Shown one piece after another: positions 47,717 through 56,810 of a stretch of 64,000 nt of DNA (its first letter is position 1; each line of letters starts with the position of its first letter). The notes below the pieces were generated by a model. That model saw nothing but the letters and a program-made list of their open reading frames with translations, was not told the DNA's origin and did no database searches. The position numbers and the translations under genes are program-made. The DNA lies in assembly GCA_020848435.1 (NCBI GenBank), contig JADLAC010000051.1, positions 62,001 through 126,000 on the forward strand, written 5' to 3'. Origin of the DNA: Burkholderiales bacterium (GTDB lineage Bacteria; Pseudomonadota; Gammaproteobacteria; Burkholderiales; WYBJ01).

Positions 47717-48195
47717 CGGGCGTGCGGCTCGGTACGCGTGCCGACGAGCTCACGCACGCGGGCGGCATCTTCGGCGCTCAAGTCCTGCGCTTGCGCGCTG
47801 CGGCGCCGCGCCACGACGACGCGCCGCAGTATCCACGCGCCGCCGAGCAACAATACGAACGGCCCCACCCACAGCACCAGCGTCGTGGCTTTCATGGGCG
47901 GCCGGTAGAGCACGAAATCGCCGTAGCGCGCGACCATGAACTCGCGCACCTCCTGCTCGGAGGCGCCGCGGGCGAGCATCGTTCGCACCTGGCCGCGCAA
48001 GTCCTGCGCCAGCTCGGCATTGGAATCGGCGATGGTCTGGTTCTGGCACACCAGGCAGCGCAACTCCTCGGCCACGCGCTGCACGCGCGCTTCCAGCTCG
48101 GGGTCGCTCGCTGGCGGCGCCATGTCCGCCGCCAGTGCGCGTACGCATACGAGCAAAGCGACCAGCGCAAGCAACGCGCGAACAGGATGCGTCAT
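47713..48195 (-). CDS. ccmH: Cytochrome c-type biogenesis protein CcmH
   Basis: The 160-residue protein has a signal peptide ending at ALAAD, the redox motif in ELRCLVCQNQTIADSNAELAQDLR, and one membrane helix (TLVLWVGPFVLLLGGAWIL) near the C terminus. It corresponds to the short CcmH/CycL form, with CcmI supplied by the next gene. It overlaps both neighbours by 4 bp. Confidence 0.95.
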   Translation of the reverse strand: MTHPVRALLALVALLVCVRALAADMAPPASDPELEARVQRVAEELRCLVCQNQTIADSNAELAQDLRGQVRTMLARGASEQEVREFMVARYGDFVLYRPPMKATTLVLWVGPFVLLLGGAWILRRVVVARRRSAQAQDLSAEDAARVRELVGTRTEPHAR

Positions 48196-50219
48196 CCCGA
48201 GGCGCTCCGCGCGGCGCCGGCAGCGGGCGAGGGAGTCGGATGCGGGGCAAGCTTCGGCTCGAGATCAGGCAGCGCGCGCTTGAAGCGCCGATAGCGCCGG
48301 TCGCAGATGGCGATCAGGCCGCCTAGGGCCATCAGGGTGCAGCCGCCCCAGATCCAATCGACAAAAGGCTTGATGTGCAGGCGTAGCGTCCACGCCGCCT
48401 CGCCCACTTGCTCGCCGAGGGCGACGTAGAGATCGCCGAACAAGCCGCTGTCGATGGCCGCCTCGGTCATCGGCTGCCGCTGCACGGTATAGATGCGTTT
48501 CTCGGGCTCCAGCACCTTGACCGATTCGCTGCCATCGGCCCGAACCTCGATGCGCCCGCGCGCGGCCACGTAGTTCGGACCCTGGACATCGCTCACGCCC
48601 GCGAAGCGGAAGGTGTGGCCGCCGAGCGCGACCGCGTCGCCCACCTGCATGCGCACGTCCTTCTCGCTTTCGTAGCCGTTCACCATGGTGACCCCGACGA
48701 TGAACACGCCCACGCCTGCGTGCGCGAGCAGCATCCCGATGTACGACGCGGGCAGCTCGCGCATGCGCGCCCCCCAGCCCTTGGTTTGCTCGCCCCGCGG
48801 CCGTATGCGCTCGATCAGATTCGCAGCCGTGCTCGTGAATGCCCAGGCGGCGAGCAGCATGCCGAGCGCGACCATCACCGACCAGGCGCCCATCGCAAAC
48901 GGGACCAGCGCTGCGCTCACCACGCTCACCGCGATCGCCCAGCGCAATCGCCGGGCGAGATCGCCAATGGCGGCTTTCTTCCAACGTGCCATCGCCCCGA
49001 CGCCCATGAGGAAGACCACCGGCGTCATGAGCGGCACGAACACGCTCTCGAAATAGGGCGGGCCCACCGAAATCTTTCCCAGGCCGAGCGCGTCGAGCAA
49101 CAGCGGATAGAGGGTGCCGAGCAGCACCGATGCGGCGGCCACCATAAGCAGGATATTGTTCCCGAGCAGCATCGATTCGCGCGACACCGGTTCGAACGAT
49201 CCGCCCGCACCCACCTTGGGGGCGCGGGCCGCGAACAGGCTGAGCGAGCCGCCGATCACGACCACCAGAAAAGCGAGAATGAAGACGCCCCGGCGCGGAT
49301 CGGTCGCGAAGGCGTGCACCGAGGTGAGGACACCGGAGCGGACCAGGAACGTGCCGAGCAAGCTCATCGAGAACGCCAGGATGGCGAGCAATACCGTCCA
49401 CGCCCTGAAGGCGCCGCGTTTCTCAGTGACGGCGAGCGAGTGGATGAGCGCCGTGCCGACCAGCCACGGCATGAAGGAGGCGTTCTCGACCGGATCCCAG
49501 AACCACCAGCCGCCCCAGCCGAGCTCGTAGTAGGCCCAAGCGCTGCCGAGCGCGATCCCCAGGGTGAGGAACAGCCATGCGACCACCGTCCATGGCCGCG
49601 ACCAGCGTGCCCAGGTGGCGTCGAGCTTGCCGCCCATCAAGGCCGCGATGGCGAACGCGAACGCGATCGAGAATCCGACGTAGCCCATGTAGAGCAGCGG
49701 CGGATGGATGATCATCCCCGGGTCTTGTAGCAGCGGATTGAGGTCGCGGCCGTCGGGCGGCATCGGGATGAGACGCTCGAAGGGGTTCGACGTGAGCAGC
49801 AAGAAAAGATGAAAGCCGATGCTCACCATGCCCAGTACGCCGAGAATGCGCGCCACCATCGCGAGCGGCAAGTGGCGCGAGAACACCGCGACGGCCGCCG
49901 ACCAGCCGCCGAGCATCAGCATCCACAGCAACATCGAGCCTTCGTGGCCGCCCCACACGGCGGTAAAGCGATAGATCGCGGGCAGCTTGCTGTTGGAGTT
50001 CGATGCGACGTAATCGACCGAGAAATCGTTGCCGAGAAAAGCGGCGGCGAGGCAACCGAACGCGAACGCGATCAATACTGCCTGCACGCAAGCCGCGACC
50101 CGCGCCGTGGACATCAGGGCGGCGTCGCCGCGCGCCACACCCGCGAACGGCAGCGTCGCCTGGAGCAGCGCGACCACGGTGGCGAGAATGAGGGCGAAAT
50201 GCCCGAGCTCAGGGATCAT
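48192..50219 (-). CDS. ccmF: Cytochrome c haem lyase CcmF
   Basis: The 675-residue protein has about 14 membrane helices and the haem-handling WWD motif (WGGWWFWDPVENASFMPWL near residue 237), with GHEGSMLLWML and HPPLLYMGYVGFS upstream. It attaches haem to the CXXCH motifs of apocytochromes. It is the first gene of the ccm operon here. A TAATAT sequence at 50302-50307 on the minus strand may be the -10 box of the operon promoter, without a good -35. Confidence 0.96.
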   Translation of the reverse strand: MIPELGHFALILATVVALLQATLPFAGVARGDAALMSTARVAACVQAVLIAFAFGCLAAAFLGNDFSVDYVASNSNSKLPAIYRFTAVWGGHEGSMLLWMLMLGGWSAAVAVFSRHLPLAMVARILGVLGMVSIGFHLFLLLTSNPFERLIPMPPDGRDLNPLLQDPGMIIHPPLLYMGYVGFSIAFAFAIAALMGGKLDATWARWSRPWTVVAWLFLTLGIALGSAWAYYELGWGGWWFWDPVENASFMPWLVGTALIHSLAVTEKRGAFRAWTVLLAILAFSMSLLGTFLVRSGVLTSVHAFATDPRRGVFILAFLVVVIGGSLSLFAARAPKVGAGGSFEPVSRESMLLGNNILLMVAAASVLLGTLYPLLLDALGLGKISVGPPYFESVFVPLMTPVVFLMGVGAMARWKKAAIGDLARRLRWAIAVSVVSAALVPFAMGAWSVMVALGMLLAAWAFTSTAANLIERIRPRGEQTKGWGARMRELPASYIGMLLAHAGVGVFIVGVTMVNGYESEKDVRMQVGDAVALGGHTFRFAGVSDVQGPNYVAARGRIEVRADGSESVKVLEPEKRIYTVQRQPMTEAAIDSGLFGDLYVALGEQVGEAAWTLRLHIKPFVDWIWGGCTLMALGGLIAICDRRYRRFKRALPDLEPKLAPHPTPSPAAGAARSASG

Positions 50220-50371
50220 GTAGCGTGCCAGAGTCCGTAGGGTTCGTGCGCGCCGGATGACCCACCCGGGCGGTCACCGGTGCGTTCCTGTCGCGGCGCG
50301 TATATTAGCCTAGCGCTTCCACGGCGTACCAGCGAGGGCAACCGATCGATTGCGTTAAGTCAACGCAGCGC

Positions 50372-51781
50372 TCAGCGCCGCGCGCGCAACGCCGCCATCA
50401 GCTCGCGAATGTTCGGCAGCGCCTCGATCTCCCGGATCATGGCGAGGGTTTCGTCGCGCTGGCCCGGGCCGAATATCCCCTCGCAACAGCCGGTGTATTT
50501 CTGCGCGATGTCGTCCCAGGTCGCCGGCTCCTCGGACCAGCCGCGCGCGTGCGATCTCGCATGGCGCAACACCCGGCCGTCCTTCAGATGCACCGCGATG
50601 CGCATCTCGCCCCAGTTCACAGCGTGCTCCCATTGCCCGCGATGGTGCGCGAGATCCGCCGGCACCCGAACGTCGATCCGACCCATGAGCGCCTGGACAT
50701 CGCCGCGATCGATGCGCTCCTGCGTGTACTGCGCCAGGCCCGAGCAGCGATCGATCAGCGCCACCGCGATGCTCCACGGCAGGCAGTAGCGGGCGCGATA
50801 GGGATCGGCGGCCTCGGTATAGCAGGCATTGGTCTGCGCCTGGGTGGTGCATTCGAGCTCGATGCGTTCCACCTGCTCGGGCCGCAAGTCGTGGGCGAGG
50901 GTCAGATCGAGCACCGCGTCGATCGAGGCCGCCGGCGCGGTCGACCCGGGATGGAAGCACACGATCGTGGTATCGCGGCCGAGCTCCCACTGTTCACCGA
51001 TATTCTCGGTTGCGCGCGCAAGCGTGTAGTCGCCGGACCCGCAGAAAGTCGCCGCCAAGCCGAAGCGCTCGTGACCGCCCACGCTCGAATCGCCGGACTC
51101 CACGATGTCCGGATCGACTTCGAAGCCGCGGCTCGCGAGCTGCGCGGCGAAGATGCCGTTGCGAATACCATGGCCGATATGGAAGGCCTTGCCCATGGAG
51201 CCCACGTTCTTGCGCAAGCCCTGGGCCTCGGAGGCCGCGATCCCCAACGCCATGCGCGTTTGCCAGGTATCGAGCCCCATCATGCGCGCCGCCGCGGCGG
51301 CCACACCCATCGCGCCGACGATGCCGTTGGGATGCCAGCCGCGATCGAACAGCGCGGGGCGCATGCCGCGCGCCAGGCGAGCATCGACCTCGAAGCCCAC
51401 GATGAAGCCGGCCAGCATGTCCTTGCCGCTCGCGCCGAGCTCCTCCGCGATCGCGAGCACGCCCGGCACCATGACCACACTCACGTGCGTCACGCCCTTG
51501 GTGAAATCGTCGTACTCCTGCGAGTGCGCGGCCACCCCGTTAACGAAGCCCGCCAGCGGCGACGCGGTACGGTCCGGGTGTGCGATCACCGAGGCATGGC
51601 CGTTGCCGCCCTGGTGGCGGACCGCCTCCAGCGCAATTCGCGTGGAGTGCTCGCGCGAGCCGGCGATTGCAATGCCGATGGTATCGAGGATGCGCAGCCG
51701 CGCGGATGCCATGATCGGACCGGCGAAGCGCTCTGCCGCAGTCTCCAACGCCATGCGGGCGAGTTGTTCTGTGATGCCCAT
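50372..51781 (-). CDS. MmgE/PrpD-family protein (first copy)
   Basis: The 469-residue protein belongs to the 2-methylcitrate dehydratase fold: LDTIGIAIAGSREHSTRIALEA, HSQEYDDFTKGVTHVSVVMVPGVLA, and GMGLDTWQTRMALGIAASEAQGLRKNVGSMGKAFHIGHG. Members dehydrate 2-methylcitrate, isomerise or decarboxylate related acids (cis-aconitate decarboxylase is one). Without prpC/prpB nearby, methylcitrate cycling is unlikely. Last gene of the leftward string Bug, amidohydrolase-like, Bug, FAA hydrolase, PrpD. A second PrpD is at 57959-59347. Confidence 0.9.
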   Translation of the reverse strand: MGITEQLARMALETAAERFAGPIMASARLRILDTIGIAIAGSREHSTRIALEAVRHQGGNGHASVIAHPDRTASPLAGFVNGVAAHSQEYDDFTKGVTHVSVVMVPGVLAIAEELGASGKDMLAGFIVGFEVDARLARGMRPALFDRGWHPNGIVGAMGVAAAAARMMGLDTWQTRMALGIAASEAQGLRKNVGSMGKAFHIGHGIRNGIFAAQLASRGFEVDPDIVESGDSSVGGHERFGLAATFCGSGDYTLARATENIGEQWELGRDTTIVCFHPGSTAPAASIDAVLDLTLAHDLRPEQVERIELECTTQAQTNACYTEAADPYRARYCLPWSIAVALIDRCSGLAQYTQERIDRGDVQALMGRIDVRVPADLAHHRGQWEHAVNWGEMRIAVHLKDGRVLRHARSHARGWSEEPATWDDIAQKYTGCCEGIFGPGQRDETLAMIREIEALPNIRELMAALRARR

Positions 51782-51906
51782 GCGATTTCTCTTTCGAAGG
51801 AATGATGCGCAAGAGGAAATGAGCGGCGGGCCGTGGCCCGCCTGATGATGAGCCAATGGGGTTCCGTTCGGAATCGAAAGCGCATGATGCCATCTTCGCG
51901 CGCTCG

Positions 51907-52013
51907 CGCCAGCGAGCGGCCGCCGAGAACTGGCGCCAGCGTCAAAGATGGTAGACCACCACCCACCGCTTCCCCTCGCCAGCGAGCGGCCGCCGAGAAC
52001 TGGCGCCAGCGTC
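51907..52013 (+). repeat. Perfect 37-bp direct repeat, 70 bp offset
   Basis: The sequence at 51907-51943 recurs without mismatch at 51977-52013. Each unit holds the palindrome CTGGCGCCAG and CGCCAG at its start, so each can also fold on itself. The repeat lies between a PrpD gene and a fumarylacetoacetase-family gene. A degenerate core (CGAAAACCGGCGCC) occurs near 52050. No ORF covers the region convincingly. Confidence 0.85.
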
Positions 52014-52073
52014 GGCCACAGGCGTGTTACAGCGCCATACGCCCTTCGTCGAAAACCGGCGCCGCGTGATGCC

Positions 52074-53075
52074 TCAGAGGTACTTGATGGGATTGCGAAT
52101 GACGCCGATGCCCTCGATCTCGGATTCGAGCACCCGCTTGTTATCGGCGAGATCGATCTTGCCGAGGCCGGCATTCTTGCGCTCAGGCGCCAGAGCCGGG
52201 GTCGCGCTCAGGATCACATCTCCCGGCTCGAGCGTGTGCGCCGCCGAGAAATACGCGATGAGTTGATAGAAGTTGAACACCATGTCGGCGGTCGAGCCGA
52301 TCTGATCGAGCTCACCGTCGACGCGCGCCTGCATCCGGCAGTTGTGAATGTCCACCTCATCCGTGGTTACCAGCCAAGGCCCCATGGGGCAGAAGGTGTC
52401 GAGGCACTTGTAGCGCGCCGCGGTCGTGATCCGCTTCAATTCACCGCCGGTGGGCGGCTTCACCATCACCCACGACAGCTTGTCGCGCATGTCGAGGGCG
52501 GTGAGGTCGTTGGCGACGGTGCAGCCGAAGATGTACTCGGCAGCCTTATCCGCTGGAATATGCTTGCCCTTCTTGCCGATGATGACGGCTGCCTCGACCT
52601 CGGAGATGACCCCTCCGATGTCCGGGATCTCAATGGGATCGAACGGCCCTGTGACCGAGCTGCTCATCTTGATCGAGTAGAACGGATGCGGCTCGCCGGG
52701 CGGCCGGATGATGCGCGCCTGGTCGGTCTTGTGATTCCAGTTCGGGCCGAGGATCTTGGGGGGTCGCGGCACGGGTGCCCTCAGGTGCACATCCTTCAAC
52801 GCGCGAAAAATAGGCTCGCCACGGGGCCCCGATCGGTCCGAATGGGCCTTTACGTAATCTGCAACCCGCTTCAATGCCTCGCGCGAGGACGCCCCGCCCT
52901 CGATGATCGCGAGCATCGAGGGTGGCAACAGCACATCCGCCAGGGCATAGGCATGCGTGTCGCCTTGATCGTCTAGGTATGCGGCGTAAGCGACAGTCAC
53001 ATCCGCAAGGCGGTCGTCGCCTACCACCAGGCCAACGCGCGTCACGCCTTGGGCATCGTAGCTGCACAGCTTCAT
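52074..53075 (-). CDS. Fumarylacetoacetate hydrolase family protein (second copy)
   Basis: The 333-residue protein has the FAH-fold metal site region SEVEAAVIIGKKGKHIPADKA, GCTVANDLTALDMRDK and the end LEPGDVILSATP. Its N-terminal 95 residues (MKLCSYDAQGVTRVGLVVGDDRLADV) form the usual cap. It differs strongly from the copy at 10987-11946. GGGAG precedes the ATG at 53075. Adjacent Bug and PrpD genes on the same strand suggest a role late in breakdown of an oxo acid, by C-C cleavage or decarboxylation. Confidence 0.9.
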   Translation of the reverse strand: MKLCSYDAQGVTRVGLVVGDDRLADVTVAYAAYLDDQGDTHAYALADVLLPPSMLAIIEGGASSREALKRVADYVKAHSDRSGPRGEPIFRALKDVHLRAPVPRPPKILGPNWNHKTDQARIIRPPGEPHPFYSIKMSSSVTGPFDPIEIPDIGGVISEVEAAVIIGKKGKHIPADKAAEYIFGCTVANDLTALDMRDKLSWVMVKPPTGGELKRITTAARYKCLDTFCPMGPWLVTTDEVDIHNCRMQARVDGELDQIGSTADMVFNFYQLIAYFSAAHTLEPGDVILSATPALAPERKNAGLGKIDLADNKRVLESEIEGIGVIRNPIKYL

Positions 53076-53128
53076 CGTGTCTCCCTGCGGCGAATGTCTT
53101 GGAGCCGCGCCGATCGAACTCCGCAAGC

Positions 53129-54112
53129 TCAGCGCGCGGAGCTCTCCAGCCGGATATTGCGCTCCTTGATGAGCTTAGCCCACTTCGCGACTTCCTGTCG
53201 GATGTGCTGCGCGAGTTGTTGCGGCGTCCCGGCCACGACCATGCTGCCGTCGGTCGCGTAGCGCTCTTTCACGTCGGGCAACTGCAGCAGCGCCACGATT
53301 TCACGATTGAGCACCTCGACCACCTCGCGCGGCGTGCCCGCGGGTGCCAGGATCGCGTTCCAGCCGCTGACCGAGTAGCCTGGCACGCCGCTTTCGGCGA
53401 GCGTCGGTACGTCTGGCACCGCCGGAGACCGCACGGACGTTGTCACCGCGAGCGCACGTAGCTGACCGCTTCTCGCCAGCGGCAGCGTGGAGATGATGGT
53501 GCCGAAATCGAGCTGCACCTGGTTGGACACCAGATCCGCCAGGTTGGAGGCGCCCCCGCGATAGGGCACGTGCACGAGGTCGACCCCTGCCCTGGCCTTG
53601 AAGAGCTCCACGGCGAGATGCTGGCTGCCGCCGATGCCGGCGGAGGAGTAGTTCAGCTTGCCGGGGTTCGTCTTGGCGTAAGCAATCATCTCCTTGGCCG
53701 ACCGGAACGGTACGGTGGAATTGGTGACCACGAGAAACGGTTGCTGGCTTATCTGAGTGATCGGTTCGAAGCCCGTGACAGGATCGTACGAGAGCTTGTA
53801 GAGGCTCGGATTCGCGCCATAGCCGCTCGATACGATCAGCAGCGTATAGCCATCGGGAACTGCCTTGGCGACGAGCTCTATCCCGATGTTGCCGCCTGCC
53901 CCGGGTCGATTGTCGACGATGACGTGTTGGTTCAGCCGCCCGGACAGTTTCGCGGCGATCGTTCGCCCGGAGATGTCGGTACCGCCGCCGGGGGCGAAGG
54001 GCACGACCAGACGGATCGGCCGCTGCGGGTACGATCGTTGTGCGTGCGCAGCGGCGGCCGCGAACAGCGCGAGCCCAAGTAGGACGCCGGCGAACAGTCG
54101 TTGGGATGTCAT
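53129..54112 (-). CDS. Bug-family receptor near the FAA hydrolase gene
   Basis: The 327-residue protein has a signal peptide ending AHAQ, then SYPQRPIRLVVPFAPGGGTDISGR, DNRPGAGGNIGIELVAKAVPDGYT and HVPYRGGASNLADLVSNQVQLDF. GC content is close to that of the normal genes, unlike the next two genes upstream. It is 53 bp before the FAA hydrolase gene and likely cotranscribed with it. Confidence 0.92.
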   Translation of the reverse strand: MTSQRLFAGVLLGLALFAAAAAHAQRSYPQRPIRLVVPFAPGGGTDISGRTIAAKLSGRLNQHVIVDNRPGAGGNIGIELVAKAVPDGYTLLIVSSGYGANPSLYKLSYDPVTGFEPITQISQQPFLVVTNSTVPFRSAKEMIAYAKTNPGKLNYSSAGIGGSQHLAVELFKARAGVDLVHVPYRGGASNLADLVSNQVQLDFGTIISTLPLARSGQLRALAVTTSVRSPAVPDVPTLAESGVPGYSVSGWNAILAPAGTPREVVEVLNREIVALLQLPDVKERYATDGSMVVAGTPQQLAQHIRQEVAKWAKLIKERNIRLESSAR

Positions 54113-54329
54113 AGCGCTCTTGGGTGGCTAGCTGGATGGAAGATCGAAAATGTGGCCGCCATAATCGCACAAAAACAGCGAAACGCCCATGCATGTGGCG
54201 GAGTTGCGGGACCTAGAAGATAGTTCGCGCTGTGTTGATGTCGCAATTGCGCACCGCGTCGGCTGACATCGCGCGCGCGCGCCTCGGTGCGGATCCTGCG
54301 GCGAGCGGCTGTTCAACTCCGCTGGGGCT

Positions 54330-55196
54330 TCACTCAGACCAAATCGCCGAATCGAGTTTGAGCAGTTTTTCTGCATTCTTGAACATGACGTTATCCATCA
54401 GATCTTCCCTGATGCCTAAGCCCTTGAACTTCTCATAAAAAGCGCCAACGGGAGCAAACGGGTAGGCTGTAGAGTACAGGTACTGGTCCACCAGGTTGGC
54501 ATTTATCGCCTGGATAAACATCTCACTGCCTGGATATGCAATATACATATCAGGCGCGATGAAGACGTTCGGCCTGCGCAGCATGACGCGAATCATCTGC
54601 GAAACCCACGGCCAAGCCGCATGCACAACGACGATCTGCAGTTCAGGGATATCGATTGCCACCTGTTCTATGTGAACAGGATCTGAGTAGCTGACGTCGG
54701 GCCCTCCGTTTCCTCCAATTACGAGAAAGACCGGTATCTTCAAGTCCGCACACTTGGAATAGACCGGGTATAACCGCCGATCGTCGGCGTACATTCGCTC
54801 CTGGTGATTTCCCGGCTCCATGACGATCGCCTTGAAACCGAATTCCCTTATGCAGCGATCGACCCCCGCCAGGGCCTCGCGCCTGTCACTCGCATCGATT
54901 GCACCGATGCCCACGAACCGATTGGGAGACTGCTGAACGATCTGGTGAACTTCTTCGTTCGCGATTTGATCACCTGTGCCCCGCCAGCGCTTCAATCCCG
55001 AAATGCATGCTATGTATCTACCTATGGCATTCATTTCCCGGTTCATCGTGTCTATCGACTCGGTCACCCTCGACGCCGGTACTTTCAGCTTCATGTAACT
55101 TCCCATGCGGTCGGTTCTGTCCTTGTCTGCAAACATGGACATTCTCAGGAAGCTCCCAATGGGTGGCCGGAATCGGACATCGATAATTGTCTTCAC
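54330..55196 (-). CDS. Amidohydrolase-fold protein lacking the HxH motif (low-GC copy)
   Basis: The 288-residue protein is by fold of the amidohydrolase_2 type (LigI/ACMSD relatives): IAIDIPELQIVVVHAAWPWVSQMI-like sequence near residue 205, LRRPNVFIAPDMYIAYPG and VDQYLYSTAYPFAP. But the opening HxH is RxR (IIDVRFRPPIG), and the catalytic Asp before the last Tyr-Pro is Ala (STAYP). The His in VVVHAA is kept. So normal metal hydrolysis is unlikely. The start is GTG at 55196. It follows a Bug gene and lies in a region of clearly lower GC. Confidence 0.85.
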   Translation of the reverse strand: MKTIIDVRFRPPIGSFLRMSMFADKDRTDRMGSYMKLKVPASRVTESIDTMNREMNAIGRYIACISGLKRWRGTGDQIANEEVHQIVQQSPNRFVGIGAIDASDRREALAGVDRCIREFGFKAIVMEPGNHQERMYADDRRLYPVYSKCADLKIPVFLVIGGNGGPDVSYSDPVHIEQVAIDIPELQIVVVHAAWPWVSQMIRVMLRRPNVFIAPDMYIAYPGSEMFIQAINANLVDQYLYSTAYPFAPVGAFYEKFKGLGIREDLMDNVMFKNAEKLLKLDSAIWSE

Positions 55197-55330
55197 GGCT
55201 GAGTTGCCCTTTCGAAAGTTTGCCGCGGCAGTCTATTCATTGAACATGTTCTTCTCGGCCCCACTTCAGCCGGCCCGAGCATGCGCGGGTGTATCCACGG
55301 CATCGACCAACGCATCGCTGGCGTTCAGGA

Positions 55331-56398
55331 TCACTCCGGCTTGACCCCCAAATCACTCAGTACCTTGGTCCAATCCGCAATCTTGGCTCGCATGTACGTC
55401 GTGAATTCCTCGGGCCGATTACCCACGGGTATGAAACCTTGCTCCTCAAGGATCAGGCGAACCTCCGGCAATTTCACGATGCGGGCCACTTCGGCGCTCA
55501 ATTTGTTAACGATGTGCGAGGGCGTCTTGGCAGGGGCAAGCAAACCAAAGAAATTCTGGACCTCATACCCCGGAAGGGCTTCGGCAATAGTCGGGACTTC
55601 CGGAAGGATGCCAATGCGCTGCGGTGCCGTTACCCCCAGCGCTCGCAACCGGCCTGCTTTGATAAACGAGACAATGGCACTGGGTCCCGTAAATATCAGG
55701 TGCACTTGGCCCGAAATGATTGCCCTGGCTGAATCCCCGGCCCCTTTGTAAGGCACCTCGACCATTCTTGTCCCGGTCATACCCATGAACATTGCGGCCG
55801 ACAGGAAGCTGACCGTTCCCTTGCCCGAAGAGGCAAAATTCACTACGCCCGGCTTCGCCTTGGTGAACGCAATCAACTCTTTGACAGAATGCAAGGGTAC
55901 CGAGGGATGCACGACTAGGACATTGGGCGCGTTCGCGATAAGTGACACGCGCTCGAAATCCCTCATGGTGTCGTATGGCAAACGCGAATAGATGTACGGG
56001 TTGAGCGCATAGCCACTAGCGATGACCAACAGCGTGTAACCATCCGGCGCCGCTCTGGCCGTGAATTCTGAGCCCACTATTCCACTCGCTCCGGCACGTA
56101 TCTCGGTGATTACCGGTTGGCCCCAATTCTCTGTCATCTTAGCCCCCAGTATGCGACTCAGTGAGTCGTTGCCGCCGCCGGCAGATCCCGCCGCGATGAT
56201 GCGAATCGGCTTGGATGGGAAGTGGTCGGCAGGCCCAGGGGTCTGGGCTGTGCCGTTCCCTGCGACAAGAAACGTTGCGGTCACCAGGCTATAGATAAGC
56301 TTCTCATACACCGGCGATGCAACTTCTCTGGTATTGCGTACGCTCGATGCTGCACGCATTCCATTCGGACGGAATCGACAACTGAGCATTCTCAACAT
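55331..56398 (-). CDS. Bug-family receptor (low-GC copy)
   Basis: The protein has FPSKPIRIIAAGSAGGGNDSLSR, IRAGASGIVGSEFTARAAPDGYT and EVPYKGAGDSARAIISGQVHLIF, and is by eye the closest relative of the Bug protein at 61281-62270. ATG at 56398 (GGGAGG upstream, 11 bp) gives about 355 residues with 50 residues before the signal-like helix; GTG at 56311 would give a normal signal peptide (YEKLIYSLVTATFLVAG). The start is thus uncertain. It is divergent from the LysR gene, which may control it. Confidence 0.88.
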   Translation of the reverse strand: MLRMLSCRFRPNGMRAASSVRNTREVASPVYEKLIYSLVTATFLVAGNGTAQTPGPADHFPSKPIRIIAAGSAGGGNDSLSRILGAKMTENWGQPVITEIRAGASGIVGSEFTARAAPDGYTLLVIASGYALNPYIYSRLPYDTMRDFERVSLIANAPNVLVVHPSVPLHSVKELIAFTKAKPGVVNFASSGKGTVSFLSAAMFMGMTGTRMVEVPYKGAGDSARAIISGQVHLIFTGPSAIVSFIKAGRLRALGVTAPQRIGILPEVPTIAEALPGYEVQNFFGLLAPAKTPSHIVNKLSAEVARIVKLPEVRLILEEQGFIPVGNRPEEFTTYMRAKIADWTKVLSDLGVKPE

Positions 56399-56810
56399 AT
56401 CGATGCGCGCCTCCCTGTTACACAAGGATCAGGCAGTGAGCATTGTCCCGATCGATGTTGCGCTGAAAGCCTGAGGTGGCGGGTCCTTTCCCTTGCATGT
56501 GGCATGAAGGGGGGGCAAACCAAGAAAGGAGCCACCATGGCGAAGTCTAGCGCACAGGTGCGGGCCAAGCTTCCGGATACCGCGGCGACGGTCCTTCTGC
56601 AATGGCACGGCAAAGCCGCCCGGCCGAGTCCCAGGGACTCGGCGTACGATTGCTGAAGCCCCCCAATGCCCCATGCGAATGTCTGGTACCTTCTAGGCGC
56701 ATTGCTTCCCGTGCGCCAGCTCGGCCTGATGCCCATTGGCAGTTCCCCGGTTCCGGCCACGGAAGTCGATCTCCTGGACTCGAACTGGATTATCAATAAC
56801 GAGTGCTGAA
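56399..56810. other. Divergent region between a Bug gene and the LysR gene
   Basis: This 412-bp region separates the leftward Bug operon from the rightward LysR gene, so LysR binding sites and both promoters are expected here. It contains a 39-codon ORF with a good ribosome site (56537-56656). I found no clear inverted T-N11-A box by eye. Confidence 0.4.
56537..56656 (+). CDS. Possible 39-residue ORF upstream of LysR
   Basis: The ATG follows AAAGGAGCCACC, a strong ribosome site at ideal spacing. The peptide (MAKSSAQVRAKLPDTAATVL, then a polar tail) has no recognised domain. It might be the start of a truncated gene, a small protein or a leader; 154 bp separate it from LysR. Confidence 0.3.
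   Translation: MAKSSAQVRAKLPDTAATVLLQWHGKAARPSPRDSAYDC

Noticed and set aside
50351..50367. Inverted repeat TGCGTT-5 bp-AACGCA downstream of the PrpD gene
   Set aside because: The stem is short and has no T run; it may be chance.
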